Positions 26,437 to 34,531 of a stretch of 64,000 nt of DNA are shown piece after piece (positions within the stretch are counted from its first letter, which is position 1; each line of letters opens with the position of its first letter). The position numbers and the translations under genes were made by a program. The notes below the pieces were generated by a model that had not been told where the DNA came from, ran no database searches, and saw only the letters and a list, made by a program, of their open reading frames with translations. The DNA is from PALSA-1296 sp038210275 (GTDB lineage: Bacteria > Bacteroidota > Ignavibacteria > Palsa-1295), in assembly GCA_038210275.1 (NCBI GenBank), contig JBBQWV010000020.1, positions 15,734-79,733 on the forward strand, given 5' to 3'.

Positions 26437-26964
26437 TTAACTTCTTGGTGGGAATATTCCTTGCAATGCGATGATATAATTCAGCGTAAGATATGGCTGA
26501 AGATTATTATGCGGATTGCCTCCCATAGCAAGCATACCGGTATTGACACCATTGGCGGCGGCAGCGGAATAAATGTTCGTATTCGTACCCTGAACACTTG
26601 CCGGTATATTCCCGGAAGGGTTTTTCAAATTCCCGTTTGTACTCAAAACAGGGAAAGGAGTCGTGAAACTATGATCATGTGAAGGCATTTCCGCATCTAT
26701 GATCGTATGGTTATCTTCGCCGCCGTTTTGCCCGAGAGCGTAATCCTGCAATCCCGGTCCCTGCGAAAAATGAATCGGTACCCTGCCCTGCAGGTCGGGT
26801 AAAGCAAAAGTGGACGTCCCGTTTCCGCCGTATGTCGTACCCAAAAGCGAGAATAGCGCAGTATTCTGTGAGATAGGTAAGATCTGCCCGCTGCAGAAAG
26901 CCCATCCCTTCGGTGCAAAGTTAAAGCCAACAATCGTGATCTCGGCTACAAATGGTGTTGCCAT
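26437..26964 (-). CDS. Phage tail-collar (MdpB-like) protein 2
   Basis: 175 residues, with the same architecture as its neighbours: PFVAEITIVGFNFAPKGWAF, CSGQILPI, ALFSLLGTTYGGNGTSTFAL, PDLQGRVPIHFSQGPG, DAEMPSHDHSF and the closing QPYLTLNYIIALQGIFPPRS. Middle member of the three-gene operon. The three paralogues differ mostly in the segment between the PSHxHS motif and the end, which in phage fibres faces the ligand. Likely a trimeric fibre-tip protein; target unknown. Confidence 0.92.
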   Translation of the reverse strand: MATPFVAEITIVGFNFAPKGWAFCSGQILPISQNTALFSLLGTTYGGNGTSTFALPDLQGRVPIHFSQGPGLQDYALGQNGGEDNHTIIDAEMPSHDHSFTTPFPVLSTNGNLKNPSGNIPASVQGTNTNIYSAAAANGVNTGMLAMGGNPHNNLQPYLTLNYIIALQGIFPPRS

Positions 26965-27002
26965 AAGAGTAAGTATTTATGGATTAAAAAATCAGTGAAA
27001 AA

Positions 27003-27509
27003 TTAGTTTGGTGACGGGAAAATCCCCTGTAAGGCAATGCAAAGATTCAGTGTCAGATACGGTGCGATATTATTATGTGGCTGAGATCCGCCTAATGCTG
27101 TGCCCGTAGTCAGTGGCATGGAAGCATTGGGTGCCGCCGTTGAATAGATATTGGTCTGCGTTCCCTGCACCCCTGCCCATGAATTCCCTGCAGGTGATTT
27201 GAGGTTCGCGTTCGCATTGACAACAGGAATAGGGTGAGAATGCCCGGCTTCATTAGTTGTCAGCGTATGACTTTCTTGCCCGCTCGATTCTCCGAGTGTA
27301 TGTCCATTACCCATGTGCATTGCCACTCTGCTTTTGAGATTAGGCAGTGCAAAAGTTGTCTGTCCGTTTCCACCGTATGTCGTCCCAAGCAAAGCGAATA
27401 ATGCCTGGTTTTGGTTTATCGGCATAAGCTGACCGTTGCACTGTGCAAAGCCCTTAGGCGCAAATTGGAACGAGAACGTATAGATCTGTGCTAAGAACGG
27501 AGTTGACAT
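27003..27509 (-). CDS. Phage tail-collar (MdpB-like) protein 1
   Basis: 168 residues. Tail-collar signature: PFLAQIYTFSFQFAPKGFAQ, CNGQLMPI, ALFALLGTTYGGNGQTTFAL, PNLKSRVAMHMGNGHTLG, NEAGHSHPI, ending APYLTLNLCIALQGIFPSPN. It uses PNLKSR where the others have PDL(Q/R)GR. First of the triplet, 45 bp after the solute-binding protein gene on the same strand, so the four genes may be one transcript. Confidence 0.92.
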   Translation of the reverse strand: MSTPFLAQIYTFSFQFAPKGFAQCNGQLMPINQNQALFALLGTTYGGNGQTTFALPNLKSRVAMHMGNGHTLGESSGQESHTLTTNEAGHSHPIPVVNANANLKSPAGNSWAGVQGTQTNIYSTAAPNASMPLTTGTALGGSQPHNNIAPYLTLNLCIALQGIFPSPN

Positions 27510-27554
27510 ATATTTATCTCCTTATGTTATAAAACTTTTAGAAAAAATGTTAGA

Positions 27555-28784
27555 TTAATTCATCGGGTATGAATGCACAAAACCGGATTGCTCATTCTCA
27601 ACCAATCGGAAATCTGCATTGGTAATTGCATTTGGCATATTGATCGTTGCAACGATGTGCCCGTCATCGGGGCGTGCCATTTTGATGATATAAATTGGAG
27701 CTTCACTTACGTGTGTCGCAGCGCTGGCTCTCTGCTCGCCTCGTGCAGAAATGAAGGAAGCGTTATTCTTTACTTCGATCATCTTTGCGGTATCATAACC
27801 CAGCACAGCAAAATCATCGGCTTCGCTTCCATAAGCAGCGCGGTATCGTGCGGCAAATTCAGCGGAGTGTTGTGAACCGTCAGCAGCGTAGGTGCTTGCA
27901 CCGATCATGCCAATCGCGTTCACACCAAGCTCGCGAAGCACACGCGGTTGGATCATCATCCCTGATGCCACAACCTGTTTGCTTTGTCCGTGAGTGGTGT
28001 TCTTGAATGCCGACATAAATATGGTGGCTTCATGGTCTGAATAATTTGCGAAGACAAATGATGCTTCGTCGCTTGCGGCAAGTGCCGCAGCTTCTACCGG
28101 AGAAAGATTGGTGTTCGGGCTTCCGGAAATATAGGTGTTGGTGATCTTTCCGCCCTCGGATTCAAAACCAGAGGTGAAGGCATAAAGCGCATCGTATCCG
28201 CTATCAAAAAATGAAGTGGCGCATACTGCAGTCTTGCCGATATTCTTTGCGGCATACTGACCGAGCACATAATGTGACTGCCACAAATTCATTGAGCTGT
28301 GAACAAAGTTGTCATTGACAAGATCTTTATTGAAGAAATTCTCTCCAAGATTTGCCTCGATAAACCGGATGTTCGCTTCTTTGACCACATTAGCAAGCGG
28401 AGCGGCAACTTTAGAATTTAACAAGCCAACAACAATATTAATATGACTACCCATAACAAGCTTCTGCAGCTTTGTCGAAGCCGGAACAGTACCGAACTCT
28501 TCAACGATGTAGCTGAAGGGCAGGCTTCCATCGGCACGTTTGCTCTCATTCAATGAAAGGTTGAAGCCGTTCAGGAATGATGAGGAAAATTCGCGAGAAG
28601 AAGAATCGGGTAAGAGAAGACCGATCTTCAATCCGGTCGTTGTCGAACCGGGTGTACCGGTCGCCGCACGAAGCGCAGATTCACCGGCATGTAAAATTGG
28701 TGAGGTTACGACGGCTGCTCCTGCTAATCCAAAAGCTTTGAGAATGCCGCGGCGTGATAAGAAACCTTTTTTCTCGTTTTCCAT
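27555..28784 (-). CDS. Tat-type periplasmic solute-binding protein (Leu/Ile/Val-type fold)
   Basis: 409 residues. The N-terminus MENEKKGFLSRRGILKAFG followed by a hydrophobic stretch is a twin-arginine (Tat) signal (SRRGILK). The mature part follows the type 1 periplasmic-binding fold: TGLKIGLLLPDSS...SFLNGFNLSLNES at the start, VVGLLNSKVAAPLANVVKEA, then GKTAVCATSFFDSGYDALYA and DDFAVLGYDTAK. This is the receptor family of branched-chain amino-acid ABC importers. No permease or ATPase genes are near; instead three tail-collar genes follow. So the protein may act as a stand-alone binding protein; ligand unknown. Confidence 0.85.
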   Translation of the reverse strand: MENEKKGFLSRRGILKAFGLAGAAVVTSPILHAGESALRAATGTPGSTTTGLKIGLLLPDSSSREFSSSFLNGFNLSLNESKRADGSLPFSYIVEEFGTVPASTKLQKLVMGSHINIVVGLLNSKVAAPLANVVKEANIRFIEANLGENFFNKDLVNDNFVHSSMNLWQSHYVLGQYAAKNIGKTAVCATSFFDSGYDALYAFTSGFESEGGKITNTYISGSPNTNLSPVEAAALAASDEASFVFANYSDHEATIFMSAFKNTTHGQSKQVVASGMMIQPRVLRELGVNAIGMIGASTYAADGSQHSAEFAARYRAAYGSEADDFAVLGYDTAKMIEVKNNASFISARGEQRASAATHVSEAPIYIIKMARPDDGHIVATINMPNAITNADFRLVENEQSGFVHSYPMN

Positions 28785-28844
28785 ATCGAATTAATTTGAT
28801 AGAACTTACAGCACGTACATCAAAGAAATGCATAGTATCCACTT

Positions 28845-28852
28845 CAAGTATA
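28845..28852 (-). promoter_or_regulatory. -7-like box for solute-binding/tail-collar operon
   Basis: On the minus strand TATACTTG in the context CTTCGTATACTTGAAG, one mismatch from TAnnTTTG and preceded by the same TTCG seen at other promoters. About 60 bp upstream of the start at 28784. Confidence 0.5.
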
Positions 28853-29024
28853 CGAAGATTTTCAGAGCGCACTGTGAAAACGGAAATTTAAATAAGATTC
28901 CGGTAATAAAGAGGCGAAGGATGTCAGACTTTCATCATATAAATAAGAAGAGGAAAGGGAATCTATACTACTGTTAGTTTGAGAATAATAGTTCGCATTT
29001 GCAAGACATCGCTATTTTCTTTCG

Positions 29025-29032
29025 TATATTTG
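29025..29032 (+). promoter_or_regulatory. TAnnTTTG -7 box
   Basis: TATATTTG in TTTCGTATATTTGCATACC, the full recurring promoter word. 72 bp upstream of the ATG at 29105. Confidence 0.7.
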
Positions 29033-29104
29033 CATACCATATTACCGATATAAGTACACCACGTTGCTTATTCGGACTTTATTTCATGTAATATACTGAC
29101 CAAC

Positions 29105-32100
29105 ATGCTGATTCGTAAAGCACTATTTACCTTTGCATTCTTACTTTGCGTTGTTTCTTATTCATTCGGACAAGGACATGCTCTACAAGTTGATGACGGG
29201 CTTTCGCATTACTCGATGATCAAACCAACGAGCGGCGCTCTCGGTGTGATCTTCACATTGCCCTCAGTGCTGACGAACCAAACATTCCTTACGCAAGGCA
29301 TTGGTTCACCAACAGTATCGAATGCATGGCTGCAAGGCGGGAATAATAACGGTACCGGTGCACCGGATCCGATTATCCCGAATTATGGAAAGATGGGAAC
29401 ATTGGATAATGTCGATCTCAGTTTCATCACCGGAGGTCTTGCTAACGTCCGTATGACGATTCTCGCTTCAAACGGCAATGTCGGTATCGGTGATCTTGCG
29501 CCTTCTAGCCCTCTATCTGTTAAAAAAATCACTAATGGACCTGTAGCAACTTTTGCAAATACGAGCGGCACAGATTATGCCGTTGTGGTATTAAATGGTA
29601 CTGGTACGGGCGGCTATCTGAGCTTTCAGAATTCCGGTTCACAGAAAGCCTTTATATATACGAATGGCACTACGATGAATTTAGGAACAGAATCTGGGTC
29701 TTCGGATGTGGTATTGTATTCGAACGCAACCGAAAGAATGCGTATCCTGGGTGGAGGTGATATCAATATCAATAATCTCTCAGGAAATACCACGATCGGA
29801 AGAAACGGAGCTACAACGAATCTTAATTCGACTACTATCGCAGTCCCGAATATCCCGACAAACACATTGAATACCAATGTGATGATCCGTAATGGCAACA
29901 ACATGAGCGTTTCGACTCTCACGTTCCTTGCCGGCGGTGGTACGTTGAACACCATTCCAAAGTGGACACCAGATGGTGTGACGCTCGGAGATTCGAAACT
30001 TACCGACAACGGAACAATCCTTGCCTATAACGGCACGACTATCAATCTCGTCACTGCAACGACAGCTACTACAGGTTACCAGATCGCAGGTGCGACTATA
30101 CTTCATAATACCGGTACCACTAATACTTTTGTTGGCTTGGGTTCTGGCTCAGCGATTGCCGGCGGTGCAGCTAATACAGCCGTCGGATCAAATGCACTCA
30201 ATGCTAATTCAACGGGTCCTTCTAATACGGCTGTCGGCACAAATGCGCTGCTTATAAATGCAAACGGAGCTAATAATACAGCAGTTGGTGTGGATGCTCT
30301 TAGAAATAATGTCGGTGGAAATTCTAATATCGCTATCGGCGGTGCGGCCCTTTTGAAGAGTAACACGAACGATAATGTAGGCGTCGGATTTTTTGCGTTG
30401 TCTAATACGACGGGCGCTGGCAATATCGGTTTAGGAACCGGAGCAGGTGGCACAAACACTGTCGGTACGAATAATACATTCTTGGGCTTAAACGCCAATG
30501 CCTCGGTTAATAATTTAACCAATGCAACGGCTATCGGAGCAGGTGCAATCGTCGGGGCAAGCAATAGCTTGGTGCTCGGTAATGCTGTTACCGTTGGTAT
30601 CGGGACTTCATCTCCCGCAGTAACAGTTGGCAAACTTGACGTAGTTGGTACGGGAGCGATCTCTCAATATGGTATTTCCCGCGTATCCAATTCTAATGCC
30701 GGAGGCTTAGGCGGAACTCTCGGTATCAGCAATCCTAATGGTGGAGTAGTAGGCACTGCCGCTGCAATCGGATTTGATGTCGATGGTACAACTCTCTGGA
30801 CAGCCGGTGGCGTTAACGCAACGAATGCAGAAATACGCGCTATTAATATGAATGCTGGCAGCAATGCTACAGATCTTGCCTTCTCCACATGGACTGGTGC
30901 TGGTGAATTTGAAGGAATGAGATTGCAGTCTAACGGAACCCTTCTTCTCAATAATCTTCCTGCAAGCGCTTCGACAACTGTTGTCACGAGCAATGCCGGA
31001 GTACTTGAATCACGCTCGATCGCTTCTATTGCAGTGACCGGGTCAGGTACGCAGAATACTCTTCCGAAATGGAACAACGCAGGCGGAACAACGCTTGGTA
31101 ATTCACTTCTTTCCGATAACGCAACCACACTTACCTATACCGGTACCGGTGGTCTTAAGCTCAGCGGAAATCTTACAATGACTACTGCGGCAAATATAAT
31201 CACGAATCCAGGCACAGAAATGATCGTGGAGCAAACTGGTGCAGGAATTGGACCAACGCGTATCCGCCTTCAGAATATTAACGCTTCAAACGGCATGGTC
31301 TTGGAGCAGTCTTCAGCCAATAATGTTGTTGACCTTGGGATGAAACCCGGATCAGGAGTACAATCGAATCTGCGTTTGGAGGCAAGAAATGCTTTTATGA
31401 CTAATCCTGCAAGCAATACGAACGGCGAGTTCCAGTTTTATGACGATGCGCTTGGTGGAGGAGCTACAAAAACGTTTTCTATTGGAAAATCTACAGCGTC
31501 ATTCTTTACGAATGTCGGTATCGGAACTGCGACCCCTGCTGCTCCGCTTTCTTTTGGTGGAAGTGCCGGAAAGAAAATATACCTTTATGATGCGACGGCA
31601 ACTGACCGCTATGGTTTCGGTATTAATACTTCCGAGCTTCAGACCTTCATGACTACCGGAGCTCATTTTTCATGGAATAAAGGCGGTGATTTCCAGCCAA
31701 GCGGCACAAACGAATTGATGCGCTTAACAAGCGTTGGTAATCTTCAGAATACCGGTGATAATCCTCTTGCACAAGATGGAAATGGTATTAACAATACCGG
31801 TTTTCAATGGGAGGGCAGCGGTACAGGGTTTACAGGTAATTTTTCAAATCTGAGCGCTGTTAATGGCGCTGACGGAATCCAGATCGCTATGGCATCCAAC
31901 ACGGGCAATGGAAGAGCGATAGATGTTACCACAGGCACGAACTTTGGTATCAATGGCGGAGGTGGCTTAAGAAGCGAAGTGTTCCGTGTGATGAATAACG
32001 GAATCACATTTTCCGGTGGTGCTAATCCGAATGCAAATAATACGAATGACCTTGGAACACCTGCTCTTCAGTGGAGGGATCTTTACATTTCAGGAATCGG

Positions 32101-32701
32101 GCACTTTAATGCTGTCAATCCTAATGTCGATAATACCAATGATCTGGGAACTCCGACTTTCCGATGGAGAAGTTTGTATGCCGGTACATCTCTACTACTC
32201 GGCAGCTCTTCGTATTGGTCGTTTACTCCTTCCGGAGCTGATCTCACTATCGCAAGTGCCTTTGATCGTTTGATATTTCAGATCAATACAGATGCCTCAG
32301 GTTCAGGTGAGTTTACTGTGTTTCTGAATAATAGCGCAACACCCATGTTCCAAGTAACAGGTAATGGCGTTGCAATTGGCAACGGGACACCGATCTTGAG
32401 AGAAATTAAGCCTGGTGGTGCACCATTTGGCGCAGGAGGTTTCACCGTAGGTGCTGGTGCCACTGCCAGCTTCAGCATTTTCGGAGGTGGCTTTGCAAAT
32501 TTGAATATCAATGACGTAGTAATTGTCACGTTTGACGATGCCGCTAATGCCGCCATAGCCGGAGGATTGATTTGGACTTCAGGAGTCACAGTTTCAAATG
32601 GCGGTGGTGGAACAGTTAAGGTTAACATGTATAATCCTACAGCTGCTGCTGTTACCATTCCTGCCGGAACAAACCAGTGGTTTACGATCATTCACCAATA
32701 A
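29105..32701 (+). CDS. Giant secreted modular fibre protein
   Basis: 1198 residues. The signal peptide ends SYSFGQ, followed by the DDG module (GHALQVDDGLSHYSMI, VIFTLPSVL). The shaft mixes many tail-fibre modules: VDLSFITGGLANVRMTI; two copies of a block with N(T)(I/L)PKW..(G)(V/T)TLG(N/D)S.L(S/T)DN (near residues 280 and 645); a run of YadA-type NTAVG.NAL repeats (~350-440); two GxxNPNxxNTNDLGTPxxxWRxLY repeats near 975-1020, another phage-fibre hallmark. There is no S74 domain; the C-terminal ~100 residues are a Gly-rich beta domain ending TNQWFTIIHQ. The small coiled-coil gene starts 5 bp later and probably works with it. Extracellular fibre by architecture. Confidence 0.85.
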   Translation: MLIRKALFTFAFLLCVVSYSFGQGHALQVDDGLSHYSMIKPTSGALGVIFTLPSVLTNQTFLTQGIGSPTVSNAWLQGGNNNGTGAPDPIIPNYGKMGTLDNVDLSFITGGLANVRMTILASNGNVGIGDLAPSSPLSVKKITNGPVATFANTSGTDYAVVVLNGTGTGGYLSFQNSGSQKAFIYTNGTTMNLGTESGSSDVVLYSNATERMRILGGGDININNLSGNTTIGRNGATTNLNSTTIAVPNIPTNTLNTNVMIRNGNNMSVSTLTFLAGGGTLNTIPKWTPDGVTLGDSKLTDNGTILAYNGTTINLVTATTATTGYQIAGATILHNTGTTNTFVGLGSGSAIAGGAANTAVGSNALNANSTGPSNTAVGTNALLINANGANNTAVGVDALRNNVGGNSNIAIGGAALLKSNTNDNVGVGFFALSNTTGAGNIGLGTGAGGTNTVGTNNTFLGLNANASVNNLTNATAIGAGAIVGASNSLVLGNAVTVGIGTSSPAVTVGKLDVVGTGAISQYGISRVSNSNAGGLGGTLGISNPNGGVVGTAAAIGFDVDGTTLWTAGGVNATNAEIRAINMNAGSNATDLAFSTWTGAGEFEGMRLQSNGTLLLNNLPASASTTVVTSNAGVLESRSIASIAVTGSGTQNTLPKWNNAGGTTLGNSLLSDNATTLTYTGTGGLKLSGNLTMTTAANIITNPGTEMIVEQTGAGIGPTRIRLQNINASNGMVLEQSSANNVVDLGMKPGSGVQSNLRLEARNAFMTNPASNTNGEFQFYDDALGGGATKTFSIGKSTASFFTNVGIGTATPAAPLSFGGSAGKKIYLYDATATDRYGFGINTSELQTFMTTGAHFSWNKGGDFQPSGTNELMRLTSVGNLQNTGDNPLAQDGNGINNTGFQWEGSGTGFTGNFSNLSAVNGADGIQIAMASNTGNGRAIDVTTGTNFGINGGGGLRSEVFRVMNNGITFSGGANPNANNTNDLGTPALQWRDLYISGIGHFNAVNPNVDNTNDLGTPTFRWRSLYAGTSLLLGSSSYWSFTPSGADLTIASAFDRLIFQINTDASGSGEFTVFLNNSATPMFQVTGNGVAIGNGTPILREIKPGGAPFGAGGFTVGAGATASFSIFGGGFANLNINDVVIVTFDDAANAAIAGGLIWTSGVTVSNGGGGTVKVNMYNPTAAAVTIPAGTNQWFTIIHQ

Positions 32702-32706
32702 TATTG

Positions 32707-33027
32707 ATGAAACGCATTCTGAGAAAGGGATATTTTTCGGCAGCGATCTGCTTGCTTGGGCTATCCCTTTCTCTCAATGCAAGAGCCCAGGTTCCTCAGC
32801 CACCCAGAAAGCTTGCGGCTAATGAATTTTTTGTGACCTACAAGACTGAAGGTCCAAATGCGCATGATACATCATATATTGTGCGGAGCAACATCAAAGT
32901 TAAGATCACACGGAAAGATAGCACTGCAAACATTGCTGTTCCAAATCAGAAGCTTGAAGAGTTATCAAAGCAAAATGCCGATCTTCGCAAAGAGCTTGAT
33001 GAGATCAAGGCACTGCTAAAAAAATAA
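32707..33027 (+). CDS. Small secreted coiled-coil protein
   Basis: 106 residues from the ATG that gives a signal peptide (MKRILRKGYFSAAICLLGLS, cleavage near ARAQ); an ATG 30 bp upstream overlaps the previous gene. The mature part is a short domain (LAANEFFVTYKTEGPN, DTSYIVRSNIKVKI) followed by a C-terminal heptad coiled coil (LEELSKQNADLRKELDEIKA, ending LLKK). The coil closely resembles the terminal coil of the S74 fibre at 19916-21982 (ends IRSLLKK). Only 5 bp separate it from the giant fibre gene, so the two are surely co-transcribed. It may be a separately encoded trimerisation or anchoring piece; this is an inference. Confidence 0.75.
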   Translation: MKRILRKGYFSAAICLLGLSLSLNARAQVPQPPRKLAANEFFVTYKTEGPNAHDTSYIVRSNIKVKITRKDSTANIAVPNQKLEELSKQNADLRKELDEIKALLKK

Positions 33028-33049
33028 CTTGCGTACTTAAGAATTCAAC

Positions 33050-33080
33050 AAACCCCGCCAATTCGGCGGGGTTTTTCTTT
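33050..33080 (+). terminator. Rho-independent terminator
   Basis: AACCCCGCC AATT CGGCGGGGTTTTTC: a perfect 8- to 9-bp GC-rich stem and T-run, 23 bp after the stop of the coiled-coil gene. Confidence 0.9.
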
Positions 33081-33135
33081 TATCTGAATTTAAGGAATTT
33101 TGTGCAAAAATTAAAAATTTGCTCAAAAACTTCCG

Positions 33136-33143
33136 TATCTTTG
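33136..33143 (+). promoter_or_regulatory. TAnnTTTG -7 box
   Basis: TATCTTTG in CTTCCGTATCTTTGCATAC. About 94 bp upstream of the ATG at 33237, just after the preceding terminator. Confidence 0.7.
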
Positions 33144-33236
33144 CATACTACGTAATCCCCACATACACCGGAGCCGCTTAGTTAGGAAGGGTTGTCGGAC
33201 GTTTTAGCACGTTTCGAATTGATTAAACTGACCATT

Positions 33237-33953
33237 ATGCGACTTCGTACCAACCTTTTGGCGTTCTGCGCTATTTTCTTTTTTGCATCTTCTTCTTTTG
33301 CTCAGCATTCGCTTCAAGTGGATGATGGTGCCGGTCATTATTCGACCATCGTCGGAAGTAATCCCGGTGCAACATTTACTCTTCCTCCAGGACCTGGGAC
33401 AGTAACGCTGATCACCGGCTCGGGAAACCAGAATTTCCTGACAAAATGGACTAATGCCGGAGCAACTGCAATCGGTAATTCACTTCTATCAGATAATGGT
33501 ACAACGATAACTGTCGGCGGAGTTCTGAACATGAATTCTCATCAGATCAATAATGTATCTAATCCGACGAGCGCACAAGATGCTGCAACCAAGGCTTACG
33601 TCGATGCCCAATCAAGCTCTAGCCCGACGGCTCCTATTGCCACAGGTATTTTTGCTTTTAATGTTCTCAAGGGCGGCTACGGAAGCGGAATAGCAGGAAC
33701 TGGCGGCGGGACGATCTATACTGTTGCACACGTTGCGGGTAGTGGAGTGTATACGATTACTTTTCCCGGTATAGTTTGTACTACGGCGCCAGATCCGATG
33801 ATTGCTACAGGGAATAATTTTGGCGGAGTTTGTATCCTGAACGTCAATTGGATCTCTCTCAACCCACTCATATGGAATATCCATACATATAATACCGCAG
33901 GTGTTCATGTGGATAACGATTTCGGGTTTACACTTATGCCTGGTGGGTTTTAA
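33237..33953 (+). CDS. Short secreted fibre-like protein with DDG module
   Basis: 238 residues starting at MRLRTNLLAFCAIFFFASSS (signal to FAQ); an upstream in-frame ATG at 33192 gives no better signal. The DDG module is HSLQVDDGAGHYSTI, then GATFTLPPGPGTVTLIT. It has one NQNFLTKWTNAGATAIGNSL block, the same module as in the 1198-residue fibre, and a NMNSHQINNVSNPTSAQDAA segment, the tail-fibre 'INNVxxPxxxxDAATKxYVD' motif joined to the domain after it. The C-terminal ~95 residues (GIFAFNVLKGGYGSG ... GFTLMPGGF) are a compact unrecognised beta domain. It is the simplest member of the family: anchor, one shaft module, tip. Confidence 0.8.
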   Translation: MRLRTNLLAFCAIFFFASSSFAQHSLQVDDGAGHYSTIVGSNPGATFTLPPGPGTVTLITGSGNQNFLTKWTNAGATAIGNSLLSDNGTTITVGGVLNMNSHQINNVSNPTSAQDAATKAYVDAQSSSSPTAPIATGIFAFNVLKGGYGSGIAGTGGGTIYTVAHVAGSGVYTITFPGIVCTTAPDPMIATGNNFGGVCILNVNWISLNPLIWNIHTYNTAGVHVDNDFGFTLMPGGF

Positions 33954-33974
33954 TACGTGAGATAATTTTCTATC

Positions 33975-34010
33975 CAAAACCCCGCCCATCCGGCGGGGTT
34001 TTTTGTTTTA
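33975..34010 (+). terminator. Rho-independent terminator
   Basis: AAAACCCCGCC CATC CGGCGGGGTTTTTT: a strong perfect stem with flanking A and T runs, so possibly bidirectional. 23 bp after the fibre stop. Confidence 0.9.
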
Positions 34011-34149
34011 TAAGAACCCCTCGCCCGGTATTCCGGGAGAGGGGCAGGGGTGAGGGCGGAGCTATAATTAGTGATTTTGAAGGACTTTAAGCCTTTGATA
34101 GGTGCCCGCAATATTATCTTTTCAGAAAAATGAAAAAATAATGGTTTGA

Positions 34150-34180
34150 GCACCTTGACAAAGTGCTTTTTATGTTGTAT
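34150..34180 (-). repeat. Dispersed element B, copy 1
   Basis: Reverse complement of GCACCTTGACAAAGTGCTTT and the following TTATGTTGTAT. It matches 63309-63339 (ACGACATAAAATGGCATTTG, TCAAGGTGC) with a few differences. Confidence 0.6.
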
Positions 34181-34236
34181 GTTATAGTCAAGATGAGAGG
34201 CACCATGTCGAGGAAAGGCTGAAAACAAAGGAGACA

Positions 34237-34306
34237 AAAGTCAAAACTTTAAAATCAAAATGGGAATCCTTTTTTGATTTTAAAGTCTTGACTTTGACTT
34301 AGGCAT
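34237..34306. repeat. Heptamer-period repeat forming a 24-bp stem
   Basis: Ten consecutive 7-bp units (AAAGTCA, AAACTTT, AAAATCA, AAATGGG, AATCCTT, TTTTGAT, TTTAAAG, TCTTGAC, TTTGACT, TAGGCAT). The outer units make an inverted repeat of 24 bp with one mismatch, 34237-34260 and 34272-34295. It may fold in RNA. Confidence 0.7.
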
Positions 34307-34345
34307 TCGTTGTGGATAACCAGTTGATATAGTGGGTGCTAGAAG

Positions 34346-34387
34346 GTGTGTGCAGATCGATGTTGTTGATTTATAAAGAACTTACAG
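34346..34387 (+). repeat. Dispersed element A, copy 2 (diverged)
   Basis: GTGTGTGCAGATCGATGTTG followed by TTGATTTATAAAGAACTTACAG matches element A with several changes. Confidence 0.6.
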
Positions 34388-34452
34388 GTGATCTTTATTA
34401 TGTAAAGTGTTGGTAACTATCCGAGTGTCTGGATTTTGTATTATGGAGTTTA

Positions 34453-34487
34453 CTAACGACTCAAGGCTAAAGACTAACGACTACTCC
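34453..34487. repeat. Heptamer-period repeat tract
   Basis: Five 7-bp units: CTAACGA, CTCAAGG, CTAAAGA, CTAACGA, CTACTCC. Confidence 0.65.
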
Positions 34488-34497
34488 TATTATTCCG

Positions 34498-34505
34498 TAT
34501 CTTTG
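34498..34505 (+). promoter_or_regulatory. TAnnTTTG -7 box
   Basis: TATCTTTG in ATTCCGTATCTTTGCATACC, almost identical to the promoter at 33136. 27 bp upstream of the ATG at 34532, giving a very short leader. Confidence 0.7.
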
Positions 34506-34531
34506 CATACCAAACTTTTCTCACGGAATTC

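Larger units (their letters stand above)
28785..29104. other. Divergent intergenic region with two promoters
   Basis: 320 bp between the solute-binding gene (minus) and the 1198-residue fibre gene (plus). Promoter boxes are at 28845-28852 (minus) and 29025-29032 (plus). Otherwise nothing recognisable. Confidence 0.6.
33954..34531. other. Intergenic repeat island (34 kb)
   Basis: 578 bp with no gene. In order: terminator (33975), element B on the minus strand (34150-34180), a 10-unit heptamer-period hairpin (34237-34306), element A (34346-34387), another heptamer tract (34453-34487) and the promoter of the next gene (34498). Confidence 0.65.

Noticed and set aside
27555..28784. Complete branched-chain amino-acid ABC importer
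   Set aside because: Only the binding protein is present; no permease or ATPase genes are adjacent.
1..34000. Prophage or phage-tail cluster, suggested by tail-fibre and tail-collar proteins
   Set aside because: No capsid, portal, terminase, tail tube, baseplate, integrase or lysis genes; most of the fibre proteins have Sec signal peptides.
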